From Dromaius novaehollandiae (lineage: Eukaryota > Chordata > Aves > Casuariiformes > Dromaiidae), in NCBI RefSeq assembly GCF_036370855.1, contig NC_088099.1, forward strand, positions 76,487,218 through 76,551,217: a stretch of DNA of 64,000 bases, read 5' to 3'. The notes under the pieces were generated by a model. It searched no databases and was not told the DNA's origin. It saw nothing but the letters and a program-made list of their open reading frames with translations. Of the stretch, positions 34,301 to 46,598 are shown piece by piece (the first letter of the stretch is position 1; every line of letters starts with the position of its first letter). Position numbers and translations under genes: made by a program.

Positions 34301-37300
34301 GTAGAGTTGGTTCTAGTGACGGTCTCTAAATAGAAAATCCAAGTAAGAATTCTGTCTTGTTTGGTTAACAACTGGTATAGGCCTGTCTTTATAACTAAAC
34401 TATTTTTAACTTAGATGTTTGAGCAGAATCTTCAGGTAGCTGCTCAGATAAGTGAAGATTTGAAAACAAAGGTACTCCTTCTATGTCTTCAACAAATGAA
34501 TTCATTTCTAACAAGGTAAAATATTTTATTAAATGTGAATGCTTTATCCTGCCTCTGTTCCTACATTTCCATGCTTGGTTTTCCTATGCATGCTTCTTTA
34601 TTGCTTGGTCTCCCTTCTCTAATGTGCATGCCAACCAAGCTTTTCTTGCTCTTCCTTTTCTGTTTCCCTTCTTCTCCCTTTTTCCTCCCTTCCTCAGTTT
34701 CACCAACTGTTCTTGTGCCGGTGACTGGCAGTCTCAGTTCTACCCCATAAATGGCTCTAGTTCTTGGAATCAGTTCTTTCTTTTATATCTCCAATTCATA
34801 ATCCTTTCTAATAAGGAAGGCTAGACAGAAAGCACCTCCTTGGGCTCAGCTGCCTTTTAAAATGTTTTAAATAAAGGGATTGTACTCAGAGCAAAGAGAC
34901 TAAATACCACATGATTAACAAGCCCATTATAAAATACTTTTAAATACCTTTCAGACCAGAGCATTATGGAGCTTTTGGTCCTGCAGTGTGTAGTTGGTTT
35001 TTATAGACTGCTGTCTATTTAGTGCTATTCCTTGGATATGTTACAGGTACAAAGACGAAGCACAGTTATATAAAGAAGAGCATCTTAAAAATCGTCAGTA
35101 TCCTCAATGCTATGTTCAATACATGATTGCAGTCATCAACAACTGTCAAACCTTTAAGTAAGTCTGCAGGTTTTTTCAGAATTGTGGAAAAAAATCAGTA
35201 CTCTTATATAATTCATAATACTACACCTTCTGAGAACCTTCTCTTCTTTCCTATCCAAAGAGGGTTAGCTGACTAAACGAAGAAGGCAGGTTTAAATAAA
35301 TTAATCTTTTAGGAGACAGATACTGTGATTGTCACTGCTTTTGCCAAGCCAAACTGTTACTCATCACCTGACCCAAATCCACTTACTGTTATTCTGAGAA
35401 TTTCATGGCCAAGGAGAAACTTAACTTAAACTTTCAGAAGAATTTTAGTCCTTTCAGTTAGTTTGTCTGGGGCCTGCCATTTGTCTTGCATTTGATCTCT
35501 CACAGTTGTCCTTTAAAACAGGGTGATTAAGATGGACAGAACTGGAGAAAAAGAAATCCTCATTACTAATGCTGGAGTTCAACAATCCAACCCCACATTC
35601 AACTATTTCTCTGCAGTTGTTAGTTTTTTACCAACATAACAGTGGCTTAATGTGATTACTGGAAGATCATGGTAGAGAGTGAATTAAAGCTTCCAAAGCA
35701 AGCAATAAAAGTTATTCCCCTTTGCAAAAATAAGGCTATCTATATGTCTCTTTCTGTGCACACACTCAGGCAATTTAGTAGCAATGAAATTGTGCATCTG
35801 CTTCAGTGCATGATGAAGCCTTGTTATTTGTTACAGAGAATCTATAATCAGTCTGAAAAGAAAATACTTGAAAATTGAAATGGAAGATGCATCGTCCAGC
35901 AGTCATACAAACATGGATGCAATTTTAGACATCATTGCCAAAGAAGGATGCTCTAGCCTGCTAGATGAAGTCTTCATGGATTTAGAGGTTGGATTTTTTT
36001 TTCCATATTTAAGAATAGAGTTGTATAGAATTGCCCAAGTAAAAAATGGTTAAAATAAATTGGGAGTGTGGGGGGGGGAGGGAGGGAGGGAAATTAGAGA
36101 AATGGGGGAGGGAGAAAGATGCTCCAGGACTTCTTAGATTTGTAATAGCGTTTTGAACTTAACATACACCTAAAGAACTTGGATGATGCACAGCAAGAAA
36201 GATGTGGGGGCATTGTTTATCTTAAGACTTTTGGAAAACTCTTCAACAAGACCTTTATTTGTCATTAACTATATTCACTGATTATGGGGAGATGGCCCAT
36301 CTACTTTAATAACTGTCCTTTGAAATGCATTAACCTCAAGCTTCATGTCACTATCGGCATATAATACAGACCAGTAGCACTTTATCTCTCCCCAGTATGG
36401 AGAGATAAAATTTGACTACTAAGTAATAAAGCAAGATGGGTAAGTAGATGTTGAGAATGCTGGAATTGTGCATTATGAAGTTCTGAAAAGGGAATCAGAG
36501 TAGAGGCCACCAAGTATAGGCATAGGAAGTTTCTGGGATCATCCCAAAGAGGAAAAACTGAATAGCTAGTAGCAGCTCAAGAGAGAGAGCATGAAGTTTC
36601 AGTATTTCAATGGTTTAAAGGTGCCTTGTGTTTAAACCAGTACACATCAGACCTTATGCTAATTTTTGTCCTTGAACCTTAAATTTTTATTTAGCATGAG
36701 ATATTTAAATAGAGAACTAAAGTATTTTTGAGAGCTCATATAAAACAAACTCTCAGATTAGTGCAGCTGCTCTGTATATACAGTCAGTGTGTGTATTAGC
36801 GCAGTACTCTATGGCAGCTGTCATTCTGACAACCAATCAGATCTGTTGGAATGTGTAATAAGATTTTTCTACACTAACTGTGTATTTCTTTTGAAGGAGT
36901 GTAGTTCAGAAATGTATGGCATTTAAAATTGTCTGCTATTTTTTTTGTAGTTGCGCTAAGATAGGATGAAGTGTCCAAAAAAAAAAAAAAAAGTGTCCTG
37001 ATCAATTTTCATTGTTATCTTCTCAGCCACATCTCAATGAGCTGATGACAAAGAAGTGGCTGATGGGATCTAATGCTGTGGGAACTATTTGTGTCACTGT
37101 AGAGGATTATTTCAATGACTTTGCAAAAATAAAAGCACCCTATAAAAAGGTAGGTGGAAAACATTTTATGCTACTTGGAAAATGTATTCTGAATATCATG
37201 TTATTTTGGAATCTCTGAATATTTTACAGAATTCAGAATTGGAATATAGAAATCAGAATTTTGAATCGATTCATTTGCTGGAAATGAAAAAATGTTCATA

Positions 37301-40300
37301 TTGAGCATACTGCAAAAGTCTAAAACTTGCATTCCTCATCTGTTTTGATCAGCTACATATAAAATTTTCAAAGAAAGATCAGAGTTGCAGGATTTAGTCA
37401 AGAAAATGTATTGGTATATTATTAGATTGTATTCTTACCAACTTGTATTTTTCTGCTTCTCCTCAGAAGTTTGCAGATAGATAAAATTTGCTCTTCTGAA
37501 ACTAGTACTGCTGGCCTGTAATTATTATTATATTTTTTTAATGCACATTTTGCAATTTCTAATTGTCATATGTACAATAAGGCATAGTTAAACTGGCACC
37601 ATAAGGTTTGGTAAATGCATACTCATGTTTAAAGAGCCATTACAGCAGCATAATATGACAGGTTTGGTCTTTTTAATTTTTTCCTTTGTTCTGTCAAACG
37701 ATTTCTGGATTTCTATGATCTGTTAATCTTTTATTATTATTATGGTTGTTTTTATCCTTTGTTGAATTAAATTCAGTTTTGTATAGTTAAGATAGCTAAA
37801 AGCTGTCTTAAATGATTTCCTAAGACTTATGAAATACCTGAATTTAAGATGATCAGGATTTGGGGGCGGTCTCTGAACAAACTCTTATCAAGTCAGAAGC
37901 ATCTGAAAGACATGCTCTGAAAATCATACATTTATTCCTTCTTTCTTACCTTAACTTTGAAAGAGCTAGAAGGGACTACTCCAAGTTCTTCTGATGAACT
38001 CTTAACCTCTTCAGTATTTGCAAATCCTAGAGGTCTTAGTATGTATGTGAATTACAGGTATATTCGGTCCAAAAAAAGTATACCAAAAAAGTTAAGTCAG
38101 TCCCAGAATAGTCCATAACTATGGTATGGAACACCTTTCTTTCCCAGGACAGTTTTGTTCCTGTGAGGTAAAAGTGCTTGGCACAGGTTTTTTTCTATCA
38201 TTAATATAAATCTCTAAGATCATATGTGTTTCATTTAGTGCTTACTGCCATCTTATCAGGAGGAAGATGATGAACACATTTTTTGGCATTCGTCATAACT
38301 TTTATTGCATTTTCGCCCAGCACAAAAAAACTTCTAACACAAGATAACATGTTTCTGACCTGGATGGGACACACTTTCCTGATTTTGGTTGTTGTGGGTC
38401 TTTCTTTAATTTATTTTAAAATATTCCTGAAAATATTCCTGTTTTGAAAATCCAGTTTTTAAAATGCAAGAGCTTCACTGAAAAGGTTGAGAAAGCAGCC
38501 CTGAACAACCTATAAACTGAAGTAAGTTGTGTTTCTGCTCTATCGTGAGAGCAGGACTTAAATTCACATTTTCTACGTTCTGGCTGAGGGCTGTGACTTG
38601 CAGTACTTCATAATTTGTTGTTTTCTCTTACTCCTCCCTCACTCCCCACCAAAATTTTGACTGAAGCTGGAAGCATATGTTGATTGAAAATAAAGCTTGT
38701 CATATACTATTAAAAATACTATAAAAGGTTTGTGACAGCCTATTTTGTAGGCTTTCTCTTAATTGTGCGTAACTTTGCCACCATGCTTAGGAAAAAATAA
38801 CTGAAGTCTTGGGGGATTTAGGGACTCCCCTCACATTAGAGTTGAAGAAGCACCTAATAGTTTTTTCAAACCTCAGCATTAGTTTTGCACCAATGCCAGA
38901 TGCTTAGACACCAGTAGCTATTCCCTATAAAAAGAGAAGCTGAGAACAGCAAAGCAGTCAAATGGAAAATCTGAGAAAGTGAGTGCTACTGGCTCTGCAA
39001 GTTCTGTCAGTCCACACTCTCCAGGTTTCTCAGCCAGACTTGACCCAGAGCACAGATAGTGCAGGCCAAGTCGGAATGCTTTATGCAATGAACTGGAGTC
39101 CTCCAGTAAAGGCCTTTGTGATGGCTGGTCATTCCTTGACTAGATATGAAAAGCAAGGCTTCAAGGCCAAGCAAAGCCAGATCATCTTAATTATTTCACA
39201 ATCGTTCTTTTATAGTAGTCTTTAGATATGCTTGTGCTCTTCCAAAATAATTCAGATATGTTATCAGAAATATCTTGTTTTTGTTGTTTATCTCTTTCTG
39301 GTACTTGGCACATTCTTTTCATTAAGGAAGGACAGATTAGATTTTCATGATGCTAATGGAAATGAAAAAGCCACCCATAAATTCTATAGCATTATCTTGG
39401 AGTTATGCTGATCTTTGAAATGTATTGCTTACAATGTCCTCTAGGAGGAAGTATAGCTTTTCTTAGAAAACTAAAATCATTCACTGGTATTGTAACAAAA
39501 ACTGTGTACTGATGATGAAGTATAAATGACACATTTCAAAGCCTACTAATTCCTCAAAGACTAAATATAATGGTTACATTTGTAAGCATCGCTGGCATAA
39601 TCCACTACCATTTTTTTTCTTTTTTTTTCTTTCAGACAATGACTGTTGAGGCCCATCGGAGAGTGGTTGTAGAATACATCAGAGCAATCATGCTAAAACG
39701 TATATCTTTCAAGAATGCAGAAGAAAGAAAAGAGGGTGCAGAAAGAATGATCAAAGAAGCAGAACAGTTTAGATTTCTGTTTAAGAAACTTGCAGCTGTA
39801 AGTATTTGCTTCAGGTAATGCTGATTAACCTGATAATTTAGATTAAAACACAAGTGTTTATTGCTCGGGGAAAGCTGGTAGAGTTAGAGGTCTCCAACAT
39901 GTTGGGTGATTTGTGAATACCAAGGGCGCCCAGCTGAGGGCATGGAAATATGGATACAGTTTCTGAACACACAGATACCCATTGTTGAAGTTTCTAAGCA
40001 CCTGTGTTTCTACTGCTATGTGTTCATACAACTGTCTGCAGTTCCCTCTAGTGGCCTCATAGAGAGGCACCCTGAATGCTTAGCAATAAGTGAAAGAAAA
40101 AAGCAATTATTTGGTGGGGGGAAAAATAATTGGTTTTTTTGTTTGTTTGTTTTTTCCTGGCTGGAGGAGAGGGGGATATTACATTACACACATTTATTAG
40201 CTAAATATCAGGTAGTATGTATCATTTAGATTCATAAAACAAGTACGTTGACCTCATTTAAAGCAAAACAGAAATATGAAAAGGCAGACACAAAAAAGGG

Positions 40301-43207
40301 GGTTGAGAAGCAACTTACAAAATATGCTTAAAATTATAATAAATCTGGTTTTGTTTTTCTTTTGTTTTTCTTTTTCTTTTTTTTTTTTTTTTTTAAACTA
40401 CATAAGGAGCAGGGAAGCCAGTATGAATCAAAAAAAGGAAGAGTGCAGAGAAAGACAGAGCCAGAAAAACTGGGGTGGGGGGTTTTCATGTCTGTTCCCT
40501 GTGGAAGATGTTGGGGCAGCTCCCATATCCGAATCCTTCATTATGCAAGATTCTTCGTAAGAACTGTTTCAGATTAAGGCATTGATAGAAGAGATTATGG
40601 AATAAATAGACAAAATGTACAGTATCAGATTGCCAGGACCAGGTGATGTGGAACTGGGAGTGCTAAAATAGTTCAGAGAATATCCAGAATATTTATTTAG
40701 ACATTACAGTTTAGCTGATCTGTTGTTGAAAGCTGCCTTGGTAGCCATATGACTGGAAGGAAGCTAATGCAGGGCTAGCTTTTACATAAAGTTTCAGGAA
40801 CATCAGTAAGCCCTAATGTTTATGCTGGCAAATTAGTAAAAGCTAAAATAAAGGCTAGAATGCATGGACATGTGGATAAATATGACATGTTGTTTGTAAG
40901 ATGCAACTTTTCTTACTGATATTGTGAGGGTAAGTCTGCAGATAAGGAAGAACCAGCTGATTGTCTACATGGAGTTCTTTGAGGCTTTTAACAGGTTACT
41001 GCACCAAAATCTTTACAAAAGAATTTACATAGCTGTGGAATCAGAGGGAATATCCTCACATGTGTAACTGATTGAAAGATTGAAAGTGAAGGGTAGAAGG
41101 ATCAGTTTCACATTGGAGGGAGATCACCAGTGAAGTCTGAAAAGGATTTTTTGATGGATCCTGTGATGCTCATAAGTTATCTAAGTTGCATGGTTCCTGA
41201 GCTGGCAGGGTACAAGAGCGAGATGAAAAACTTAAGAAGGTCTAATGAAGCAGCAGTGAAACAGCAGATGAACATGCATCAAATTACAGTTCTAACTTCA
41301 CAGAAATGATGAGGTCTGAGTTGACTGTTACCACTCAAGAATAAGATCATAGAATTCAAAAATGTCAGCCTAATGCCTCACACCACTCAAAAAAGCAGAC
41401 AATGTCAAGAAAGGAATAAAAACCAAAATAGTAAACATTATGCCCCTATAGAAATCTGTAATACATATGCATCTTGTGTGCAGTAAGGTGACAATGATTA
41501 AAAGCTCGCGTGAGGAACAGATAAGTACATTAAAATCCTTCAGTCAGATAAAGGTGACTGTGAGAGAAGGAAATGTGGCAGAGATCTCATATGGCATGAG
41601 CAGCATGGAGACAGTGAATGATGATTGAGTTCTTTTATCAGAGAGATGGTGACCAAATAGGCATCAAATGAAATTAGCCAGTGGCAATTCAAAAAAAAAT
41701 ATATGGTTCTTTCCACAATGTGTAACTGGGAGTTTGAACTAGAGAGGATTATAGATGCCAGAAATTTACAAGGGTTCAAAAAGCAATTGGACAAATTCAG
41801 GGAAGAGAAGTCCACTGCAGCCTATAAACTACAAACGATTACACCTCTAGCTCATGGATTTTCCAGGCTGCAAATCGGTGGAAGCTGCAAGAGTCTTTTG
41901 AAGAAGTATTCCTACATTTCTGCTCTGTTTTTATGTTCTCTTTCTAGGCATTTGCTGTTAGTCATCATATACTGATACTGTCAGTCATATGTGTACTGGG
42001 CTAGGCAGATCTTTCATCTGACCTGTTACAGCTCTTACAGAGTAAACAAAAGCTATACTATGCATGTACCTAAGAAAAGAGAATATATTGGTCAGGTCTG
42101 TTCAACTAAAGTTGTAATTGTCAGTTAAATAAATAATGTCTTTATTGAAGATCCAACTTAGCTGAAATAAAAATGCGGGCCAAACTGGGTAAATAATTTG
42201 AAGCAGAAGAGGGAAGAGGCTTAATGGTGACAACTCACAACTATTTTGTTTTCTTAATGTCAGAAAATTAAGCTGTTTTGGGAATTAAATGGCACTGTAA
42301 GACAAAACACTAATTAAAGGATTGTTTATAGATTTGGGCAGGGGCTGCTTTTGGGGTTGTTTGGGGGTTTTTTTTGTTCATTTGTTTGTTTTTTTACTTT
42401 TCATCTTGCAGGGATCTGGAGAAGACACTGAAGGACTCTGTGGCATTATTGAAGCCATTGCAGAAGTTATCAAACTAACTGATCCTTCACTACTCTATCT
42501 GGAAGTTTCAACTTTAGTCAGTAAATACCCAGATATCAGGTAATTCTCTTCTCAAAGTTAAATACATATATATATTTGTTTTAAAATTAGCCTGAGACTA
42601 CAAAGTAGCTATATGTAAATATTTTCATATTATTCATATTTTAGAATGTAATCATTTTCTTATGATATGTGATGCTAATAGAAAATATATCTGTTCTGAA
42701 CTAGCATGTGCATGTACTTAAGTACTCTGTGGCACAGCAAAGGAATAATAAAAATACTTCTACTCTTGTGTTCTGGAAGTATAAAATATATGAGTCCTAA
42801 GAGCAGTCACAATGGTGTTTTATATTGAGCTGGAAAAGCTAGTTCTGAGTGACCAGAGATAAGTACTCGAGGTATTAAAAGTACTCTAATACTAGAAGTA
42901 TTGGAATACTAGAAGCATTAGAAGTACACACTGAAACTGAGTGGAAGGATTGTGAACTAAAAGTGATGTTTCTGACAAAATATTACTGCTACAAAGTTTC
43001 TTACTAAAGCGAGTTTTACCATTCTCCTTTGGCAGGGATGACCATATTGCAGCTTTGCTCACAGTGAGAGGAGATGCCAGCAGAGATATGAAGCAGACTA
43101 TCATTGAGACTTTGGACCAAGGTCCAAGCCAACCAAATCCAAACTACATGCCAATTTTTAAAGAAATTACAGTTCCCACTCTAACTGTGTCAAAACTTCT
43201 CAAGTAA
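19116..43207 (+). CDS. EXOC3: Exocyst complex component 3 (Sec6), complete coding sequence; gene model with 12 coding exons
   Basis: Coding exons: 19157-19300 (exon begins 19116), 23213-23432, 25603-26284, 30199-30316, 32748-32873, 34415-34515, 35047-35157, 35837-35987, 37027-37149, 39636-39797, 42412-42539 and 43036-43207. They total 2238 nt, 745 codons plus TAA, equal to the length I know for human EXOC3. All junctions are GT-AG with matching phases. The protein starts [20 protein letters not shown] and ends LTVSKLLK, nearly identical to the mammalian protein. Sec6 is a core subunit of the octameric exocyst, which tethers secretory vesicles to the plasma membrane before SNARE fusion. Its N-terminal coiled coil (about residues 20-110, rich in heptad helices) joins the subunit core; the rest forms stacked helical bundles. 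The start ATG has G at -3 and +4. Expression is expected to be ubiquitous from the CpG island. Confidence 0.98.
19301..23212 (+). other. EXOC3 intron 2
   Basis: About 3.9 kb of AT-rich sequence with T- and GT-rich runs (for example near 19,780 and 21,660). No exon, RNA gene or recognisable repeat family was found. Confidence 0.6.
23213..23432 (+). CDS. EXOC3: EXOC3 exon 3
   Basis: Residues 49-121, phase 0 to 1. Reads [20 protein letters not shown] and continues through the long N-terminal coiled-coil helices to [12 protein letters not shown], with donor TTTTCAG|GTAATT. Confidence 0.98.
23433..25602 (+). other. EXOC3 intron 3
   Basis: About 2.2 kb. The open frames at 24.4-24.7 kb on both strands lack splice support and homology. 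A G/T-rich patch lies near 25,150-25,207. Nothing else is recognised. Confidence 0.55.
25603..26284 (+). CDS. EXOC3: EXOC3 exon 4 (largest coding exon)
   Basis: 682 nt, phase 1 to 2, covering residues 122-348, almost a third of the protein. Contains [20 protein letters not shown], the invariant [20 protein letters not shown] and [20 protein letters not shown]. Ends VLNTYK before AAAG|GTAAGA. Confidence 0.98.
26285..30198 (+). other. EXOC3 intron 4 (largest intron) with AT microsatellite-like patch
   Basis: About 3.9 kb. 28160-28265 is almost pure A/T with TATATA runs. 27.25-27.95 kb is less AT-rich and has the look of a decayed interspersed repeat (a TATAAGAGACGTGG phrase at about 27,327), which I cannot name. 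Confidence 0.5.
30199..30316 (+). CDS. EXOC3: EXOC3 exon 5
   Basis: 118 nt, phase 2 to 0, residues 349-388 ([20 protein letters not shown] to KYMSTLT). It is one of the more diverged parts relative to human in its middle. Confidence 0.96.
32748..32873 (+). CDS. EXOC3: EXOC3 exon 6
   Basis: 42 codons, phase 0 to 0, residues 389-430. [20 protein letters not shown] is followed by the acidic [20 protein letters not shown] segment, practically identical to human. Confidence 0.98.
34415..34515 (+). CDS. EXOC3: EXOC3 exon 7
   Basis: 101 nt, phase 0 to 2. Reads [20 protein letters not shown] then [13 protein letters not shown]. Donor ACAAG|GTAAAA. Confidence 0.97.
35047..35157 (+). CDS. EXOC3: EXOC3 exon 8
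   Basis: 111 nt, phase 2 to 2, residues 464-500. Reads [20 protein letters not shown] and ends [11 protein letters not shown] before TTTAA|GTAAGT. Confidence 0.96.
35837..35987 (+). CDS. EXOC3: EXOC3 exon 9
   Basis: 151 nt, phase 2 to 0, residues 501-551 ([20 protein letters not shown] to [10 protein letters not shown]). The Ser/Thr-rich middle is the variable linker also seen in mammals. A very G-rich tract begins about 80 nt after the donor. Confidence 0.97.
36069..36114 (+). repeat. G-rich tract with G-quadruplex potential
   Basis: A run of 9 G is followed by A-separated GGG repeats (GGAGGGAGGGAGGG), then another GGGGGAGGG after a short A/T gap. It starts about 80 nt downstream of the EXOC3 exon 9 donor on the transcribed-sense strand. 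Confidence 0.85.
37027..37149 (+). CDS. EXOC3: EXOC3 exon 10
   Basis: 41 codons, phase 0 to 0, residues 552-592. [20 protein letters not shown] then [20 protein letters not shown]. Human has Q where this has the first P. Confidence 0.97.
37150..39635 (+). other. EXOC3 intron 10
   Basis: About 2.5 kb of AT-rich sequence. A plus-strand 80-codon frame at 38,983 has no splice support. No named repeat was recognised. Confidence 0.5.
39636..39797 (+). CDS. EXOC3: EXOC3 exon 11
   Basis: 54 codons, phase 0 to 0, residues 593-646. Reads [20 protein letters not shown] and ends [18 protein letters not shown]. Conserved C-terminal helical domain. Confidence 0.97.
40560..41830 (+). mobile_element. Degenerate CR1-type LINE, sense orientation, in EXOC3 intron 11
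   Basis: Phrases that I know from reptilian CR1 ORF2 appear in the proper order: CCAGGACCAGGTGATGTG near 40,635; TGGAGTTCTTTGAGGCTTTT near 40,970; GGATCCTGTGATGCTCATAA near 41,155; and the 3' section GGGTTCAAAAAGCAATTGGA near 41,772. All frames are broken by stops and indels. It is 5'-truncated and ends near 41,830. A T-rich block precedes it (40,360-40,395). Confidence 0.72.
42412..42539 (+). CDS. EXOC3: EXOC3 exon 12
   Basis: 128 nt, phase 0 to 2, residues 647-688. [20 protein letters not shown] precedes the highly conserved [20 protein letters not shown]. Confidence 0.97.
43036..43207 (+). CDS. EXOC3: EXOC3 exon 13 (stop codon)
   Basis: Residues 689-745 and TAA at 43205-43207. Reads [20 protein letters not shown] and ends [10 protein letters not shown], the usual exocyst subunit C-terminus. 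Confidence 0.98.
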
Positions 43208-43930
43208 TTGACAATTCTGTGGTTTTGTGTCATCACTAGTCTGGGATCAACAAGTTTGAAATATTTGAGGGCAAGTTTGGCAATGCTTTTTCAAGTAAAA
43301 TTCAATACTGATATTTGCGAGGTATGTTTCTAAGGATTTTTTCATGTGGGGAGACATAATCAGATTTCTGAAAGAAAATGGAGTTGAAGATCAGTCAAAT
43401 TATTGATTGAAGAATGAAGGTTCTGATGGCCAGAGTGCTTTTTATTGATCCATCTTTTAGAGCCATATTTGCCATTAGCAAATATATTTTTCTTATGGAA
43501 CATGTCTGCACTGTACAGTGCAATGCTGTATAAAGATATTTATACGGAAAATAACAGAGCTGAATTAGTGCTTAATGCAGAGTAAATAGACCTGGAAATA
43601 CTAACATACATTGGTTACAATACCTAAGCTGACTCTATTAAGGACTATCTTTATATGGCACTGCACTAGGCATATATTAACATCCTCAATTCACTTTCAC
43701 ATTGTACTTTGTGTATGTATTTACTCTGATGTAAAATAGTTTCAGAAAACATAATTATAAAATCAGTTTCCTAAGGGACTGAACAAAATTGCTAGCATGC
43801 AATTTGATTATAGAGTGAATAAACAAATAATTAAAAAAGATACTTGAGGTACAAAAATAATTTTTCATTGATTCACTAAAAACAGCACATAAAGCACCAC
43901 CAGTTCAATAAAATGTTAAAACCATTGCTA
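43208..43930 (+). terminator. EXOC3: EXOC3 3'UTR with polyadenylation signals
   Basis: AATAAA hexamers occur at 43818-43823 and 43907-43912, giving a predicted 3'UTR of roughly 0.6-0.7 kb. The cleavage site is inferred. Confidence 0.55.
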
Positions 43931-46580
43931 CCTTCAGCAGTGTATTCTTTACATTCTTATAGAATTACAACAGCTCTCAGTCATTTTTTTTCTCCAGTTG
44001 TTTGAAGTGTAGAGCAGCTTAGATGAAATGTGTGAATACTGCTTGGATTTGCTAGTTTTCTGGAAACTCAAGATATTTTCTCCACAGTATTTTCAGATTA
44101 ATGCTTAAAGTTAATTTTTAGTATTATCTGTCTGATTATAAAATATGACTAGAAAATTGCTAAATTAAAATGTTTTTGATGAAGGACAGAATGAAGGCAT
44201 TGCCTATGAATACCTGAACATAGTTGTCAGAGACAAGTACAAGGAGAGCACAAGCCTACTTTGTACTAATTAATGTTCTGGAGTTCACATATTAACTTGG
44301 ACTTAGCCTGTGAACACAGACCTTGTGCTATTTGACCCTTCTCACTACCCAGAAAAGACAGATGCACTGTCTTCAGCTGGGACAGAGGGTAAAACAAAGA
44401 TTCTTTTCTTTTTTTTTTTTTTTTTTCCCCTCTCCTCTCTATTGACTTTTCCACTGAATGTGTCCCAGAGGGCCAGGATGGTTCAGTAGCCTGTCATGTC
44501 ACAGCGTATATCCTGTAAGGCCTGGAAGTACTCCAGGCACTGTGAATCCTAACACTGTACCTAGAAATTGCAGGTACTGGCAGGGGAATGGATTTTTGGA
44601 TGGTCAGTCTTTGGCCTAGTGCGTTAAGAACTATCAAGGTAATATTGACTAACTTTGCTTGCATTTTCAGTGTCAATCCCATGACTTTTGGGATGTACCT
44701 GAAATTCTTGTCCTTTGTGACTTTGATCTTCAGTATGTTCAAGGGACTCAATTAGCCTGTTCTTTTTTTCTCCATAAACTGCATGCTGCTTCTGCAGAAG
44801 TAACCCTGTACAGCTTGAATGTTAGAATAGTGCTATTTTTCCCCAAAGACCAATTCCCTTGAGTGGAGACCGCTTAGTTTCTCCCTGTCTAGAATAGAAA
44901 GATCAAAGGGACTGCTAATGCCCTCAGAGACTCAAAGTCTCATGATGCATATTGTGTTAAGGAATGCTATTAAATTGTGAACGTAGACCTACTGCATCCT
45001 GCCAGTGCCTGCTCAACTAAAGCCCAAGCAACAGGTGCCTTTGTGCAGCAGTTCCAACATGGTCTGCAGAGTACTGCTACCCCGACCTCCATATCTTCAT
45101 TAAGTGTTATGCTCTTGATACAGCTTTCTGAAGGAGCAATGCTGCATTTGGCAAGGCTGTCCTTCAGTATCTGCTCAATTAGAGTCTCTGAGGTCCCTTT
45201 GTCAGAGGCTCTCAGCAGAGTACTACATGCAATCACCTGTAGTGTGAAAGTACTTTGAGGCAGTCATTCAAAGGACAGAGTTTATTAACCTGTTCCATCC
45301 TTAAGATCCTTACAGATTTCTTGCACACTTGCAACCATTTCTCTTTTCCTTCCCCCTCAAAATGCAAATATTCTCGTTGTACCTTTTTTTTTTTTTTTTT
45401 TTTTTTGGTATGCTGTATCTTTAGGAACACAAACCTGTCTTTTCAATTTTTAGTTTTCCTGGGTCCACTGAGTTAGATAACTCTGACTGTGCTGGGTGTA
45501 GAAGACAGGAAAACTTTCCTGCCTAAGCCCTCTGAAGATTTAATCAGGAAAACAGAGAGAGCTACTAACTATATCTGTTAACACAGAAGGAAAGTTTTGT
45601 GCATTTTTCTCCTTACGACTTTTCACAGAAGGATTTGGTTCTACCATGATCACATAAGAGTACCAGAAAAAGTGGGCAGAAAGCAAGCTAATCTTCAAAA
45701 TTTTGCTTTGGCAAATTTGCTAGCAAAAGGTAGACCTGGTTACTAGCCCATTCTGTCAAAGCCTAATTTTTTACTTCATGCTTCCTGAGCTCTACATGAC
45801 AAATACGTAAATGTACTTTTTCCAGCTTGTCTCTTCGCTAGCCTGCACAGGAGTTATAAATCTGTATCCCAGCAGTAGGTGATGGGAAAAAAACAGGACA
45901 ATTCCTGTATGCAGCTGGCCAGGTCATGCTCCTCACTTTCTTACCACTTGTAGTGAGGGTTTCACTGAGCTAAAGTACATTTTTGAAGGTATTGTTTGAC
46001 TTGTCTTGCTGCTGTGGAACTGACCCCCGAGTTCACTACATTTTTTAAAATAACCAGTATTTCCAAACCTGGTATTACTTCAAGTTAAACACATTAAATT
46101 GTCCTTTAGATACATAATGTCCTATTCTTTCTTGTAAAGATTAGTATTCGCCATTCAGCACAGCGTGAACAAATTACTTTTTAGCTTTCCCAGAATGCTG
46201 CTCCTTTTGGAAAAATTAAATGGCACTTTCCTTGGCACAGTCTATGAAGCTGCCAGTTTACGTATGGTATCAATGGCACATTTATTTCTTAAGCATGCTC
46301 CTGTACAGACAGTAACTTCTTTTACTAGGAGAACATGCACCATATCATAGCTGCATCCTACATAATGAGGGGCTGGCCTGCTTATTTATCGTTTTCTTCA
46401 AGGTTAAGATCATTCCAGAGCAGGGATGCTGATATATTTAATTAACATACAGCATCTTCAAAAAGCTGGACTGCTGGAGACCTTGGAGCATGGCTCACTT
46501 CAGCCTCCTATTCGTGAGGAAAAGCAGATGCTCGTTTCAAAATTCAGGAGAGAGGTTGCACAGACAGTGGCTGTGCAGTA
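43931..46580. other. EXOC3-PDCD6 intergenic region
   Basis: About 2.6 kb. 44.25-45.25 kb is richer in GC than its surroundings and carries overlapping 88-93 codon frames on both strands (44970-45258). This resembles an old transposon fragment that I cannot name. T-runs occur at 44,410-44,427 and 45,384-45,406. No exon is supported. Confidence 0.5.
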
Positions 46581-46598
46581 AGCAGGCAATCTCCCTCT

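Larger units (their letters stand above)
30317..35046 (+). other. EXOC3 introns 5-7
   Basis: Sequence around exons 6 and 7. A 63-codon minus-strand frame (30836-30645) reads without low complexity but has no homologue I recognise. Pyrimidine-rich DNA lies at 34.55-34.70 kb. No RNA gene or known repeat was found. Confidence 0.5.
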
